Part shown: positions 1 to 11,584 of the stretch, piece after piece
How positions within the stretch are numbered: position 1 is the first letter of the stretch
Layout: the number at the start of each line of letters is the position of its first letter
DNA from: Camarhynchus parvulus
Taxonomy: Eukaryota > Chordata > Aves > Passeriformes > Thraupidae
Assembly (NCBI RefSeq): GCF_901933205.1
Contig: NC_044577.1
Coordinates: 3,793,321 to 3,857,320 of the forward strand
Direction of reading: 5' to 3'
DNA length: 64,000 bases
Program-made: the position numbers and the translations under genes
The notes under the pieces: model-generated
The model's database searches: none
What the model saw: only the letters and a program-made list of their open reading frames with translations
Told to the model about the DNA's origin: nothing

Positions 1-1846
1 AAGGAGGATTCAGATGTAGAGCATTTTTAAAGTGCTTTGAGGTAACTGTGAGGCTTCAGCAGGTGCTGCAGGGGTAAAAGCACCTGGCTGATAAAAGCAG
101 AGTGCTGTCCTGGCCTCCTGCTCTCCACATTGACACATTGCCTTCCTGGGGGCTGCCCTGCTGGAAGAAAGACATGTCAGATGTGTTGGTTATTAGGTTA
201 TTAGGGCTGTTTATTAGATTATTAGGATTGGTTCCACAATATTCGCTGACCAGTCTGAACCAGGGCAGATGATTCAACAAATGACACAGAACATTTTTTT
301 GAATATTTTATTTTGATTATTGTATTAATTGAGCAAATGGAAGGTATTAAATGGAACTAATACCTCCCAGAAACCTTATTAAAACAGCATTTTAGGTGGT
401 GAGCACTTGGAAAACACCTAAGGAACTGCACTGAGCATATACCTTTAAGTCTGCCTTTTTCAGATGCTCTGTGAGGTGGTCTTTAGCTACAAGTTCTTTC
501 CTCCTGAAAAATGTTTTCCTTGGGCAGGCTCTGGTTCAGTTAGGCATTTAATGCTGTTGGTTAGACATCAGTGTTTGCATGTGTCTGCTGGAGGAGGGAC
601 ACAAGCATCCTAGTGGCACTCAGGCTGCTTACACAGGGTCTGTGATGGAGAGCATGGGGATAAGGGCTGTTTCCTCATTTATTTACATGTGCTGTCTATA
701 CACATATACACATATGTACTTCTATTCCTCTGTCAAGCATCCAAAATAAACTTTCTTAACCCTTCATTGAGTCTGGGCAACTCTCAGAACTCCTGAGAGC
801 TCCCAGGAAGATTAGATCAGGTACATGGGAGCTGGTTTTGATGGTGGTTTTGCTCCTCACTTTGCCACAATGAGCACTCTTCACCAAAATAAAGTAACAA
901 AACTTATGTCATGGCTTACCTTCAACAGTATCATTTATTTAAAAAACCCAAACCAACAAAACAAATCCCCTAGCCCATGTTTCAATCACATTTGAGGCAG
1001 TAGGACTGAAGACTCTTTCTCACTGACTTTTTTCTTTCAACTTGCAACAAAAGTACAAAGGGCAAGCAGCAAATTATGAACTGAAGCTGTGTATCCAAAC
1101 AAGCAAGAAAAAAAGGCATCTCAAGGAAAGCCACAGGTTTGAAATCTGATTTTTCTAAATCATAAATAATGTATTTCATCTGGCTGTTCAGATCAGGGGT
1201 TTCAGCTCTAAAGGGCATGCTGGATGGCGGGGGGAATCCTTCATCAAATGTGTAAAATTTCTTTAATAACTAGACCTGGCAGGGAAATGCATGGAGTTCC
1301 AGCTGTGATAATCAGTGCTTCAAGTCTCTAGAATAGCCACTGAACCAAAAGATTTGTGTTTACCTAATTCCTTTAGGACTTGAACATGTGAATGTCATTG
1401 CATTCATGCCAAATAAGGGCACAAAGAAAAAAAAGAACCCCAAAATAGAACAAAAGAGAGGTTGGGTCTTGTCTATAATTATATACATTTTTTGTGATTT
1501 AGGGATTGCTTTCTGCAGATCATTCTTAGTGCTAAGTCTCTCCAGCCCCATTTCAGGCAGGGATCAGCCTTGGATCCTCTTGGGTAGTCCCCAGAAGCTG
1601 GTGTTGAGCCCAAACTCCTGTTCTTTCTCCTACTACATTAGCCCAAAATGCATGGAAGCATGCATCCACCACCCCCAGTGGCAGCCAGCTGAACTGGTAG
1701 CTGCAGATCGGGGCTGACAATTTCCCACTCAGAGCTTGTGCTGGTTTTTTAATATGCAAACCCTTGCCAGAATTAGCCAAGGTGGGCACAGCCATCCTGT
1801 GAGGGAGGCTCTGCTCTCTGGATGCTCCAGTTAAACACAGGGAAAT
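1..1846. other. non-coding stretch, no gene seen
   Basis: AT-rich, CpG-poor sequence with only short open frames on both strands, none with an exon-like arrangement or a recognisable protein. The one repeat noticed is a small TTATTAG minisatellite at 190-225. The right edge (1840-1846) is the left target-site duplication of the first family A LTR. Confidence 0.6.
190..225. repeat. TTATTAG short minisatellite
   Basis: Four exact TTATTAG heptamers occur at 190-196, 198-204, 211-217 and 219-225, separated by 1 to 6 bases. It is a small AT-rich tandem motif with no visible function. Confidence 0.75.
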
Positions 1847-2247
1847 TGTGGTGTTTGCTGGGCCCCCAGGATGAAGAAGGAATTGAGAATCTGACTCCAT
1901 GTTCTTATAAGACTAATGTATTATTTCATTATATGATATTATATTAAAAATGCTATACTAAACTATACTAAAGAACAGAGAAAGGTTCCTTACAGAAGGC
2001 TTAACAAGAATGATAATGAAAAACTCGTGACTGACTCCACAGTGTCTGACACAGCCTGACTGTGATTGGTCATTAAATAAAAACACTTCACATGTTGGGT
2101 AAACAATCTCCAAATCACATTCCAAACCAACAAAACAGGCAGAAGCAATCAGATTGATTATTGTTTTTTTTCTTCTCTGAGGCTTCTCAGCTTCCCAGGA
2201 GAAGAATCCTGGGCAAAGAGGATTTTTCAGAAAATATGACCGTGTCA
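1847..2247 (-). mobile_element. family A solo LTR, copy A1 (endogenous retrovirus)
   Basis: A 401-bp element bounded by TG and CA and flanked on both sides by the perfect direct repeat GGGAAAT (1840-1846 and 2248-2254), as expected for an integrated LTR. It matches five further copies in this window. Sense is assigned as minus because the CCAAT box (ATTGG at 2065-2069 on plus), the TATA-like AT-rich block (about 1925-1970) and the U5 end then fall in LTR order. The poly(A) signal that other copies keep as AATAAA appears mutated here. No internal retroviral sequence flanks it, so it is a solo LTR. A 6-bp class II (ERVK-like) duplication plus one chance base, or a true 7-bp duplication, would both fit. 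A 164-codon minus-strand open frame inside it is not a gene. Confidence 0.85.
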
Positions 2248-2454
2248 GGGAAATAGCCCTGCACCAGCCCAGGGTGGGACACCACCTCTGTTCCTGGGGG
2301 TGCAGGTGAGAGATGACTCCCTCAGAGTAAAGCTGTGTCCTTTTCTGTGCTTGGACACAGGATTTAGGAGGGGATGTGTCACTTGTCACCAGCTGTTCTT
2401 GCCTGAGCTTGTGTTTCACTGCAATGTGTAAATCCCAAATTGTACATCTCAAGT

Positions 2455-2782
2455 TGTGGCTCTTTTCTTAAAAGGCTAATTTATTATTTTATGTACTTAG
2501 ATTAAAGAATGCTATACTAAAACTATACTAAAGAATAGAGAAAGGATACAGACTGAAGGCTTAACAAGAATGATAATGAAAAACTCGTGACTGACTCCTC
2601 AGAGTCCCACACAGCTGGTGATTGGTCATTAAGTAAAAACAATTCACATGGAACCAATCCAAAGCAGCAGAACAGGGAGAAGCAAATGAGATAATATTGG
2701 TTTTTTCTCTGAGGTTTCTCATCTTCTCAGGAGAAGAAATCCTGGCAAAAGGGAGTTTTCATGAAAATATGACAGTGACGCA
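2455..2782 (-). mobile_element. family A LTR, copy A2, internally shortened
   Basis: A second copy of the same LTR in the same orientation, starting 208 bp after A1 ends. It shares with A1 a run of about 39 identical bases (about 2557-2597) and keeps TTTATT (2480-2485), the minus-strand AATAAA. The U5 side is much shorter than in A1 (TGTGGC at 2455, then directly into the AT-rich block) and no convincing target-site duplication is seen. The left limit is approximate. The close spacing suggests either local duplication or two insertions of one subfamily. Confidence 0.75.
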
Positions 2783-3669
2783 CAAAGGTTCACTATCATT
2801 GAGGAAATGTGAGAGCTGCTGTGAGGAGCAGGAGGGGAGTGCTCCTGAAAGGGATCCAGGCTGAGCTGTGGTTGGGATATTAATCAGGATATTAATTGGG
2901 AGCAGCCCAACCTGGGAGTGAGCTGGAGCCCCTGCAGGCTCTGTGAGAAGCTGTGCACAGGGTGGACTAGAGCTCAGATTTAAAGGCAATTTAGAGCTCC
3001 ACTGACTTGTAAGGTAAAGGGTGGTGTGGGTTTGCTTCATTCCTCAGAGACAGTGAACCAGTGCAGGGGAAATCCGAGCTGCCTTCACCAAGCAGAGCCT
3101 TCACACAGAGTGAGCCACGGCCTTGGCAGTGCCCAAGGAAAATACCCTTCTTCAAATGCATCAGGGAGCCAAAGTCTTTGTGGTAGCACCAAAAAGCCTG
3201 GTCGAAAAAGCCCGAAGGAGGAAATGGTATCTCTGCTGCCAGAAAGTGTTTTCTCTAGATTTCAAATAAAGTTAAGAGTAGGAAGGTGAGGGCAATTTGC
3301 ATATCTTTGAAAAAGCCTTATGTTTTACTCCATTCACATTGGAGTTGGGAGACCTTGTCATCTTTCCTTCTGGTGGTGTCACTTTATTTTTTCTCTTTCT
3401 TGGGGCAAATAGCAGTAAACCGCAGCAGTGTCTACAGAAGTTCTGGGCTGCCCAATCAATAGTACCTCTGCTCTCCTAAAAACATGAGTAGCTTGGCATT
3501 TAAAAAGTGGCATGTTTAAAAGCCAGGCAGTCCTGCATTTCTTGGAGCTGCACAACAAGGAGTAGGAGCAGCTCATGATTGTACTTATTTAGACAGGCTG
3601 GGGTGGCTAAATGTGAGTGTGGTGGGTATCAAGCTCAGCAGAAGGGTGTCTGCTGTTGTCCCCCTGGCA
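2783..3669. other. non-coding stretch, no gene seen
   Basis: Unique-looking sequence between the second family A LTR and the doubtful ORF at 3670. Short open frames on both strands overlap one another and none resembles a known protein. Confidence 0.55.
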
Positions 3670-3915
3670 ATGGCAGGGAAGGGGCTCATTGTAGCAGTCA
3701 CACTGCTGGTTCTGGTCAGCCAGCCTGCAGGATTCCGTGTCAACTGCTCTTCTGTTGGAATTCAGGACATCCCTCTGGCTGTCCTGGATTGCCTGAACCC
3801 CTGCCAGGGGGCTCAGAGACCTTGGCACAGAGCCCAAGACACTTGTGACTTTGATTATGACCTATGGAGCAAATTACCAACCTTATATGAGGATCTGCAA
3901 GCCACGAAAGTCTAA
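3670..3915 (+). other. 81-codon ATG ORF of doubtful status
   Basis: An ATG-initiated open frame of 81 codons ends in TAA 18 bp before the family C LTR. Its first 20 or so residues read like a signal peptide: a lysine near the start, then a stretch rich in Val, Leu and Ala. The remainder has four cysteines and an N-C-S-S potential glycosylation site. I do not recognise the protein. It could be a remnant of retroviral internal sequence next to a 3' LTR, a small secreted peptide exon, or chance. No polypurine tract separates it from the LTR and no splice structure is evident. Chance is the default reading. Confidence 0.12.
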
Positions 3916-3933
3916 GCAGAATAATAATTAGTT

Positions 3934-4333
3934 TGTCATGGGGTGAAAAATAGATTCTTGGGGTTTTTAGAATGGGGATTCAGGAGGTAAGATGGAGGAA
4001 TCTGGGCGTGTCCAGTCTTTCTCCTTCTTCTTGGCCTCCATCTTCTGCTGTGATGATGGCACTTTTGGATTGGTTTAAGGTAGAAACTCACTGTCTAACA
4101 TAGGTGATAGGTATTGGGAAGTTATGGTAAATAGTGTACATGTAGTTTTTACTATAAAAAGATAACACCAACCCAAGGGTGTCAGAGTGCCTCTGTCTGT
4201 CCTGCTGAATGGACCTCGGCAGGCCAGAGAAAGAATTTTATAGATAAGATACAATAAACAACCTTGAGAACAAGAACTGCAGAGTTCTGACTCCTCCTTT
4301 GACAGCCAGGCTGGGAAAAGAGACTTTGTGACA
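3934..4333 (+). mobile_element. family C LTR, copy C1 (endogenous retrovirus)
   Basis: A 400-bp element with inverted termini TGTCA (3934) and TGACA (ending 4333). Internal order is that of an LTR: TATAAAA at 4153-4159, then AATAAA at 4253-4258, then a U5-like tail. No matching target-site duplication was found (left flank ends AGTT, right flank begins CATC). No primer-binding site follows it and no clear polypurine tract precedes it, so whether it is solo or the 3' LTR of a decayed provirus is open. It is the only copy of its family in the window. Confidence 0.75.
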
Positions 4334-7300
4334 CATCTCAGGGTCACTGTGAGCAGCAAAAGTCCTGAGACTCTTCTGCACCAGAAATGGAATGATTTGG
4401 GATTTTGCCACCAAATTCTCCTGTGTGGCAGATGAACCTGGGTTTGTGCTCTGAGTCTGTGCAGCACTGTGTGACCATTGCTTTTGTCACTTGTGGAATC
4501 TTGTGTTGTAGCTCATTTGTCTTCATAATGGGCTCTGTTTCACACTTCTTCAGACAGGCACAAATGTAGAAATGAGACCATTAGGGAAGGAGGAGGATCT
4601 TGGAGGCTGAGCTCTCAGAGAAATAGGGTTTTTACCTCTGGCAGTACATGGAGGGCCTGCATCTCAATACCCTGCAAGCAGCTGATGTCTGTGCTACCAA
4701 GGAGGAGATGCATCTTGTCCTCCTCCTGCTCCTTCAGACCATACCAGTTATCCATTTCTGGCCTGTGGAACACAGCCAGGGTAGGTCTGTCTGTCTGTCT
4801 TCACAAAAGCTCAGCTGTTGTGTGAGCAGGGCCTGAGATGGGGACCTGAAAGAGATGGAGCCCTTCCTCCATTGCAGCCTCAGTTTAAAGCAATGCTGGA
4901 CGCTGTGCTTTTTTTTGCCTGTTGTCTTTTTTTTTTCAGAAATCCAAGTCTGAAAAAGGAGGATTCCTCTGTGTAAAGTGTTTGTGTTGGCCTGTGCCCC
5001 CAGAAAGTGCTGTGAATCAAAAGGCTGGAGGTTTTTTTGTGAAATGAGACAGATTGCTGCTGAGCCTCTCCAGAGGACTGCTGCTCCTGCTTCTCAGGGA
5101 AATTTTGTTGTGGGAGAGAGTGGCAGGGAGGGCTGGAACAAACCCCCTGTTTACTCTTTGGCTCTCCTTCTGTCCTTCCCAAGCTGCAGCAGGAGCTTGC
5201 AGGAGGACAGGGGTACCAGCACAAGGCTTTGCAGAGAGCTGGCCACAGCCACCGGGCAGGGATTTGTTCCCTCCTTGGACTGGAGCTGCCATGTGGCTGT
5301 GGGAAATGCTTCTGCCAGCACTGGCTCTGAGATGGGCTTTCAGGAAACCTGGATTATGAGTCCAGATATTATTATTTTATTATAATACATTTATTGTTTT
5401 AATTATTATTGCTCTCTTTGAGGCATTCATTGATCTATTTATTTTTATGGCATGAGACTCCTGTTGTGTTCCTCATCTGGCCTGTGGTCCTGGTGCCTGA
5501 TGGGGCAGATTTTTGTTCAGGGGACTGATCCTTTCCTATCAAGGTCTGGCTTACAGCCTGTTAGTCCCATAGTTATCCTTTAGGCTCTCCAAGGTGGGAC
5601 TTCATTTGTGTATTTGTGTGTACTTGACACAGAAGAGCCAGGATCTTCCATCGAGTGTGTAGCTATTCCTGCCATGGAAATAACACTTTCCCTTCTCTTG
5701 CATGAGCAAATTCATGCAAAAGTTACACAGAGCTGGCCCCTCTGTGCAAAATAGGACATGAGAGTCCTGCAGATCCTTGGGTATAGGTTTCTCTCTTCTC
5801 TGTCTAAGCACTTTGGCCAAGCTGGTTTTTCTTACACTTTTTGTAGTCTGTACAAGTCTGTTTTTTCTTACAGTTTTTGTAGTAACATGGAGGAGGAAAA
5901 AAAATAAAATTATGCTTTAAAAGCACAGAACCATGAATACAAGACAGAGCACCGATACCCTCTGAACCTCAAAGTGAGCAGCTGCAAGCTGAGGGTTTTT
6001 TGTTTTGTTTTTTAAAATTTTTTTTAAACCCCACCAAATTAGCACATTCTAAGTGTAGGGATGCTATATATTCTGAAAGATTTTCCAGGGTTTAAGTGTA
6101 GCTATTAGCTGCCTCCTTTTAAATGAGCCATTTCAGAGTGATAATCTCTCCCTATCAGATGATGATTTTGAGCAATTGGTATCTCTGATATTAGCTGCAA
6201 CCTTTCCTGGGTAAGCTCATTAAGATGGAGAAAACATACACAGGGGAGACCACACAGAGCTCATCTTTCAGAGAGCAGTCCTTCCTCTTTAGCAAGGGAA
6301 ACTGCTTAAAAACCAGTCAATAGAATGGTGTGTTTTTTCCCAGGAGGTCACTGTGGAATAAATGAGACTGTGGATTCATGAGAAATCATGTCACCAGTCG
6401 GTTCCAAGGCTTTGGTCTGGGTTGTTGATCCCTCAGCAAAACCTGGGGGAGTGGAGCAGGTGAGGGAGAGCACAGTGAGGAGGAGCAAGGTGCTGATTGG
6501 TGCTGCTGAAAGGATGATTTTTCAGGAAAAAATCCACATATGGGGCTTGTTTCCTTTGTGCCGTGATCCCTGCAGCAGATCTGTTGCTGTTTACATTTCA
6601 CCCTAATCTGTACAATGTTGATCTAGATGTTTAATGAGTGGATTGGTGTGAAATCAGGCTTTAGGCTCCCAGGCAGTGGCTTAGTAAATACAATAAGCAG
6701 CCACTGCTCTAGCCTGGAGGGGGTGTTATGAATTTTTTATCACTTTTTTTCATCACATACCATTCTGACAGCATTTGGATTCGTAGAAAGAAAATAACCC
6801 CAACCCCTCACTTTCCCAAGAAATCTCCATTTCAAATATTTACACAGTGCAGCACAACCACTACCTAATTGTTGGTGAGTAAGCCCTTCATGTGGTTATG
6901 ACAGTGGGGGAGACAGACACTTGAAAGAATCATTGCAATATTTGCTCTGACAGGCAGATTGAGCCAGACCTGCTGGGAGAGGAGGGTGTCAGGCAGCCTT
7001 GGGGACAGGCACAACCTGCTGAAGGCCCTCACCAGCGTTTAATTTAACTCTTTCTGTCAGCTGGAGGTTGGGTTTGAGCACTGGTGGTTTTGCCATCCCT
7101 GTTCTTTAGCTATGCTCAAAGTGCCTCCTGGAGCTGCTGGACTAGCTCTGTGCAGTTGCCCCAACAATACTCTTTCAAAACTACTGTCTTGCTCTTAGTC
7201 CCTTGCAAAAAGACTTAAAACCCTCCAGAAGACTGAAAATGAAAAGCAGCCTCTTCCAGAGAGCTGTGCTAAACCAGGGGGTGAAGCCTTTTGAGCAGGA

Positions 7301-7620
7301 AAGCTGAGGGCAGTGGTGGTAACACAGTTGTCCAAGTTTTTTGGGGAGATGGCTTGCACGGCAGGGACAGAGTGCTGAGGGCTGAGCAAATACAGCCGTG
7401 GAGCAAACAGAAGAGAAAGGGGTGTCCTGGCTGCCCAGAGCAGCACAGGAGGAGGGGACACCAAGCCCTTGTGCTGGCACACCTGGGAAGGGGCTGGGGG
7501 CTGCCCTGCCAGTGACCACCAGCTCAGAACCCTGCCCTGGGGCCCTGCCCTGATCTTGGGGAGGTTTAGAGGGCTCCAGGTGTACTCACAAGTGTACCAG
7601 GCTGCTGTGGTCCTGTTATG
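4334..7620. other. non-coding stretch, no gene seen
   Basis: Unique-looking DNA. A GC-richer patch at 4880-5385 is open in three overlapping frames on both strands, which reflects composition and not a gene; it gives way to an A+T run at 5360-5410. A short direct repeat lies at 5826-5883. Nothing resembles a promoter, exon or RNA gene. Confidence 0.55.
5826..5883. repeat. 36-bp-period short tandem duplication
   Basis: A motif of about 22 bases (T-run, CTTACA, T-run, TGTAGT) occurs at 5826-5847 and again at 5862-5883 with one mismatch, giving a 36-bp period. It is a small local duplication with no visible function. Confidence 0.7.
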
Positions 7621-7706
7621 TTTTGCACCAGAGGGTGCAAAATGCAGAGAATGCCCTTTGTGTGTTCACGGAATGAAATTTTCATTCCAATTTTCATTGC
7701 AATGAA
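7621..7706. other. cluster of three perfect palindromes
   Basis: Three inverted repeats lie within 86 bp. TTTTGCACC / GGTGCAAAA (7621-7629 and 7634-7642) has 9-bp arms and a 4-base loop. GGAATGAAA / TTTCATTCC (7670-7678 and 7680-7688) has 9-bp arms around one base. TTCATTGCAATGAA (7693-7706) is a gapless 14-bp palindrome. They could form DNA or RNA hairpins or bind dimeric transcription factors. Nothing else here points to a function. Confidence 0.7.
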
Positions 7707-8889
7707 GCAACCAGGGGACAGGACCCCCAAACACCTGTACCTAGGTGTGCAAACAGAGCCTCCTTGTTCTGTGCTGCTTGGGGATGTGAGGCTGCAGTTG
7801 CAGTGCCTGCTGCAGCACACACAGACTGGAGAGACAGTGAGTCCCTATTAAAAACAGGTAATGGGCCGTGACGTCCACTAAATGAGGTCTTGTGATAGTC
7901 ACAACAAATGCAGTGGTTCAGGCAGATGAACATAATTCTGTCAGTGGGATTAAAAGGAAATGCTGCAAAATTACACAGATGGTTTTCAAGGAGTCATAAA
8001 AATTTAATTGAAATGGGGTTTTTTTTTGGTTGTTTTTATTAGTTCTCTGCCACGTTGCCACAGAGCGCTGGGTGTGTGAATTAAAAAGGATTTTTAGGGA
8101 GGTTAGGTCAAGTGGGAAAGGATTTGATGGGACCTGCTCATAAAGAGCTCAGGGGAGGTTTCTTCTTGTCCTCTCCTGCAGCTTTGCATGTGCCCAAAAG
8201 GAGGATGCTCCTGCTCATTGCTCCTGGCAAGGCCACCTGAGGGGAAGAGCAGGAGCACTGAGGGATGGGGTGGGCAGGGCTGCTGGGAGAGAACCTTTCC
8301 TTTTCAAGAGAAGAACCCATTTTAAATTGTTCTTTGTTGATTCTTGTCTGGGCAGTGCCATGTTGCTGGTGCTGAGGAGCTGGCCAAGCCCACAGCCTGC
8401 CCTGGCAGCTTGTGCACAGAGTGCCAGTGTCCAGTGTGCCCAGCAGCCTGGCTGTGAAAAATGAGAGCAGTCTGAGGAGCCCTGGGGTGCATATGGGCTC
8501 TCCCATCCAAGTACTGCAGCCCTTCCAACTGAGCTGCAGGCCTTGGCTCTCAGCCTTCACAGACAGTTTGGTTCCTTCAAAATGGAGTGTGTGTCACAGA
8601 TTACAGCAGAGCTGTGACTTGGTTGTGAGGGGTTTTTGCCTTCCTGCTGCTCACTGCAGAGCTGGAACCTGAAAGCTCATGGATGGGCTGCTTCTTCTTC
8701 ATTGCAGACCTGATGATGGGTGGTGCCTGTCTGTAGAATTCACATATTTGGCAGTTTGACCAGTCAAGGGTGGCTCTGGCATTATGGTAAGATAAATGCA
8801 CAGAGTTCAAAATACAATTCATCATCTGCTTTAAAAATAGCAGTGATGTGCCCTGAGATGTGGGATCTTTGCAGGAGGAGATGGGGCAG
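7707..8889. other. non-coding stretch with a possible 5S rRNA-derived scrap
   Basis: No gene is supported. On the minus strand, 8499-8515 is an exact 17-base match to the conserved 3' part of eukaryotic 5S rRNA (the region around the internal C box). Similarity appears to continue imperfectly to about 8550. The rest looks unique. Confidence 0.5.
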
Positions 8890-9150
8890 CAGTGACAGAA
8901 TGAGAGGACACAGTCTTAAGGTGTGCCAAGGGAAATAGAGGTTGGATATTAGCAGAAAGTTTTTTACAGAAAGGGTGATAAAGTTCTGGAATGGCTGCCT
9001 GGGGAGGTGGTGGAGTCACCATCCCTGGATGGGTTTAACAAAGCCTGGATGTGGCACTGGGTGCCAGGGTTTAGTTGAGGTGTTGGGACTGGGTTGGACT
9101 CAATGATCTTGGAGGCCTCTTCCAACCTTGTGCTTCTGTGAATTCTGTGA
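8890..9150 (+). mobile_element. CR1 LINE, 5'-truncated 3' end
   Basis: The last 260 bp or so of a chicken-repeat-1 non-LTR retrotransposon. The segment follows the CR1 3' end in order: a stretch matching the end of the reverse-transcriptase frame (aggttggatattagcagaaa at about 8938), the 'ctgcctggggaggtggtggagtca' region at about 8995-9020, the run 'ggttggactcaatgatctt' at about 9090, 'cttccaacctt' at about 9118, and the terminal short repeat related to ATTCTGTGA (9131-9150). CR1 copies are nearly always 5'-truncated and leave no clear target-site duplication, as here. No coding capacity remains. The left limit is approximate. Confidence 0.9.
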
Positions 9151-11580
9151 GATGATCTCCATCCCAAACACATCATGGCTTAGTTGGGAGTTGAACTGAA
9201 AACCAGAGGCACAGAGTCCAGTCAATCTGGCTGATCCTGGGGGCAAATTCTGCCTGCAGTGTTTGGGCATCTGACCCCTGGGTGGGGGTTTTGGATTTTG
9301 GGTATCCTGCAGGTACTCAAGACCTCTGCCAGAGTGCTCCTGTGTCATGGGTGCCATGGGAAAGTTTAGTGCCACCCATGAAAAATCTCCCTCTGAAGAG
9401 TTGTGTCTTTATTCAGTGTTTCACACTGACCTTGTGTGTGCTGATTTTATTCACTCTTTGCATTCTTGTGTGAGATTTAAAGCTTACTTCTTGGGGAGGG
9501 ATTGTGGGCTCTAGACTCGGGTGGGGAGATGTGTTTCAAAGATTTCCAAAATGTTACGTTGCAGTGTTCAGTGCACTGTTGGAGAGTTCATTTCTCCTTT
9601 TAGTGCTCACCTGGCATTGCTTTGCCTGTTGTGCAGCCTGTGGAAAGCTCTGCAGAGATTTGCATGGGATTTGTTTGACCCTGCCATGTGATGAGCAGGA
9701 TCAGGTTTTATTGGTTTTATCAGCCTGTCAGCATGCATCATTTTCTCTCAGGGGGAAATGAGTGATCTGCTTGCCTTCCCTGCTTATTTCTCATTTGACT
9801 TGATGCTCCCACTGTGGTCAAAGATGCCCTGAACTCTTTTAATCCTGCTCCTTTGGAGGCAGGGACAAAAGAATGTATTCTCTGAAGACATTTCCTCTGC
9901 CTGTGGGCTAATTGGGGCCAGGGGTGATTTGAAGTGCGCATCCTTGTAAATGAGCCCCTGACCAGGTTTTGCATTTCTCTGTCCCTAGTCTGTCCTTATA
10001 TTTTAGGGATTTGGATCATCAAGATCAAGTCCGAGGCAGTAGATCTCAGTCAGAGCTGTGCTTAAAGCAACTCCTTTTATCTCTCTAAAGCAAACACTCC
10101 TAGTTGTGAGCAGGTAAGGAGGATTAACACTAGTTAGCAATTTGTCTCTTGCTCTTTAATATGCTTGTAGCCCCGTGGGGACAGCCACTGCCTCCAGTGC
10201 CTCAGAGGAGGCAAAGAGCTGGACAAACAAGGCAGCTGGAGGGCTCAAGTGGCCCTTAGGCAAGAAATAAATCCCTGCCTTTTGCTCAGCTATTCACTCA
10301 GGCTTCCCTCTGGCTTGCTAGCTTGGAAATCTGCTGCTCCAGCAGCCCTGCAGCAGTTCTGCAGACAACTGTTGAAACCTGCATCCAAACAGGAGGCAGA
10401 ACTGCTCTGTTTTGTCAGAAATTCGTCCTTGAACGTTTCCTGCATCTGTGATGCACCTGGGGGGGATGAGTTTCAGATTCCCCACTGCAGTTTTGTCACA
10501 TTTGCTTTACAGGAACTGCTTTGAGACCCAAATGGAAGACGTGGCCTTGTCAGGCACCTTGCTTTGTGATTTGTGCTTGTTCCAGCCTCAGTCAGCGAGG
10601 AAAAACAATAGCATGGAAACACCCCACCTGAGTGAAAGCATTTGAAAACGTGGGGTTGAAGGGTGTCTGCTGCACAGTGACATCCTGCCACATGCTGGGA
10701 GCTTGCAAGGCCACTGGAGGCTTTCTCAGACGTCGCCTTGTGCAACCCTTTGAAGGCAGAACGCGATGCAGGAAAAGCGTTCTCACCAAAAATCTTGGGA
10801 ACTTCGCTGAATAAAAAGGTTTAATCAAGACTGAAGAGGACTTCAGTGCTTCTGAAACACTTCTGTAGTGCTTGGGTGAGTGGGGATAGACTGATAGAAA
10901 GAAAGCCTAAGGTTTTTTTTTTCTCCCTTACACACAGACGCTGGCAAAACCAATAGTTTTATCTTTGCAGTAATTCAGGTGACAGTGTGCATAGTCACAA
11001 TCAAAACACTTCACATGAAAAACTGCCACTGTTAATAGGAGCTTTTTAAACAGAGCAATTGGCAGCTACCTGCTTGGCTTGAATGAATTTATTAGAATAA
11101 ATTAGCCATTTTTCTTTGTTTCCTCTACTCCTGTGTTGCAGGTTTACACACAGCCTCCTACGCCTTCCTGTGTGTTTAAGGTGCATAAAACAAATGTGTA
11201 GAATCTCCCTCAATTCCTGGCAGCTTCAGCAATTAGTTGCAACTTATTGGCAAAGAAGAGGCAACTTTGCTGTTTTCCTAGTGAGAATTGAGTTTCCTGG
11301 CCTGTGTAATGGCACACAGAAGGGGCATCCCTCAGAAGCAATGACTGTCTGGGGGCTCCTCATTGCTTGGACATCCACTGGTGCTGCCAATGCACTGTGC
11401 TTTAGCTGTGGGGGGTAAGAACCCTGTAGTGGGCCAAAGAATCCATGGAGCCTTGCAGAAGGATTTTTTGGGCCAGGCAGGATGCATTGGGTTACCCATA
11501 AACAAGGCAAATTTTGTGCTGGTTATGTTTTGCTGCAGGGAAGGGATGTGAACTGGTGGGGTTTTTGCAGTGCACTCTAC
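9151..11580. other. non-coding stretch, no gene seen
   Basis: Unique-looking DNA with short, overlapping open frames only. A T run lies near 10913-10921. The segment about 10020-10160 contains several AT-rich homeodomain-like motifs, but nothing that can be called. The last four bases (11581-11584) are the left target-site duplication of the family B LTR. Confidence 0.55.
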
Positions 11581-11584
11581 CAGG

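Noticed and set aside
1958..2452. 164-codon minus-strand open frame
   Set aside because: About 290 bp of it lies within LTR A1 and the remainder in the spacer to A2; other copies of the LTR do not keep the frame open.
4880..5385. Leucine-rich membrane-like open frames
   Set aside because: Four frames on both strands are open across the same patch, which indicates composition and not coding.
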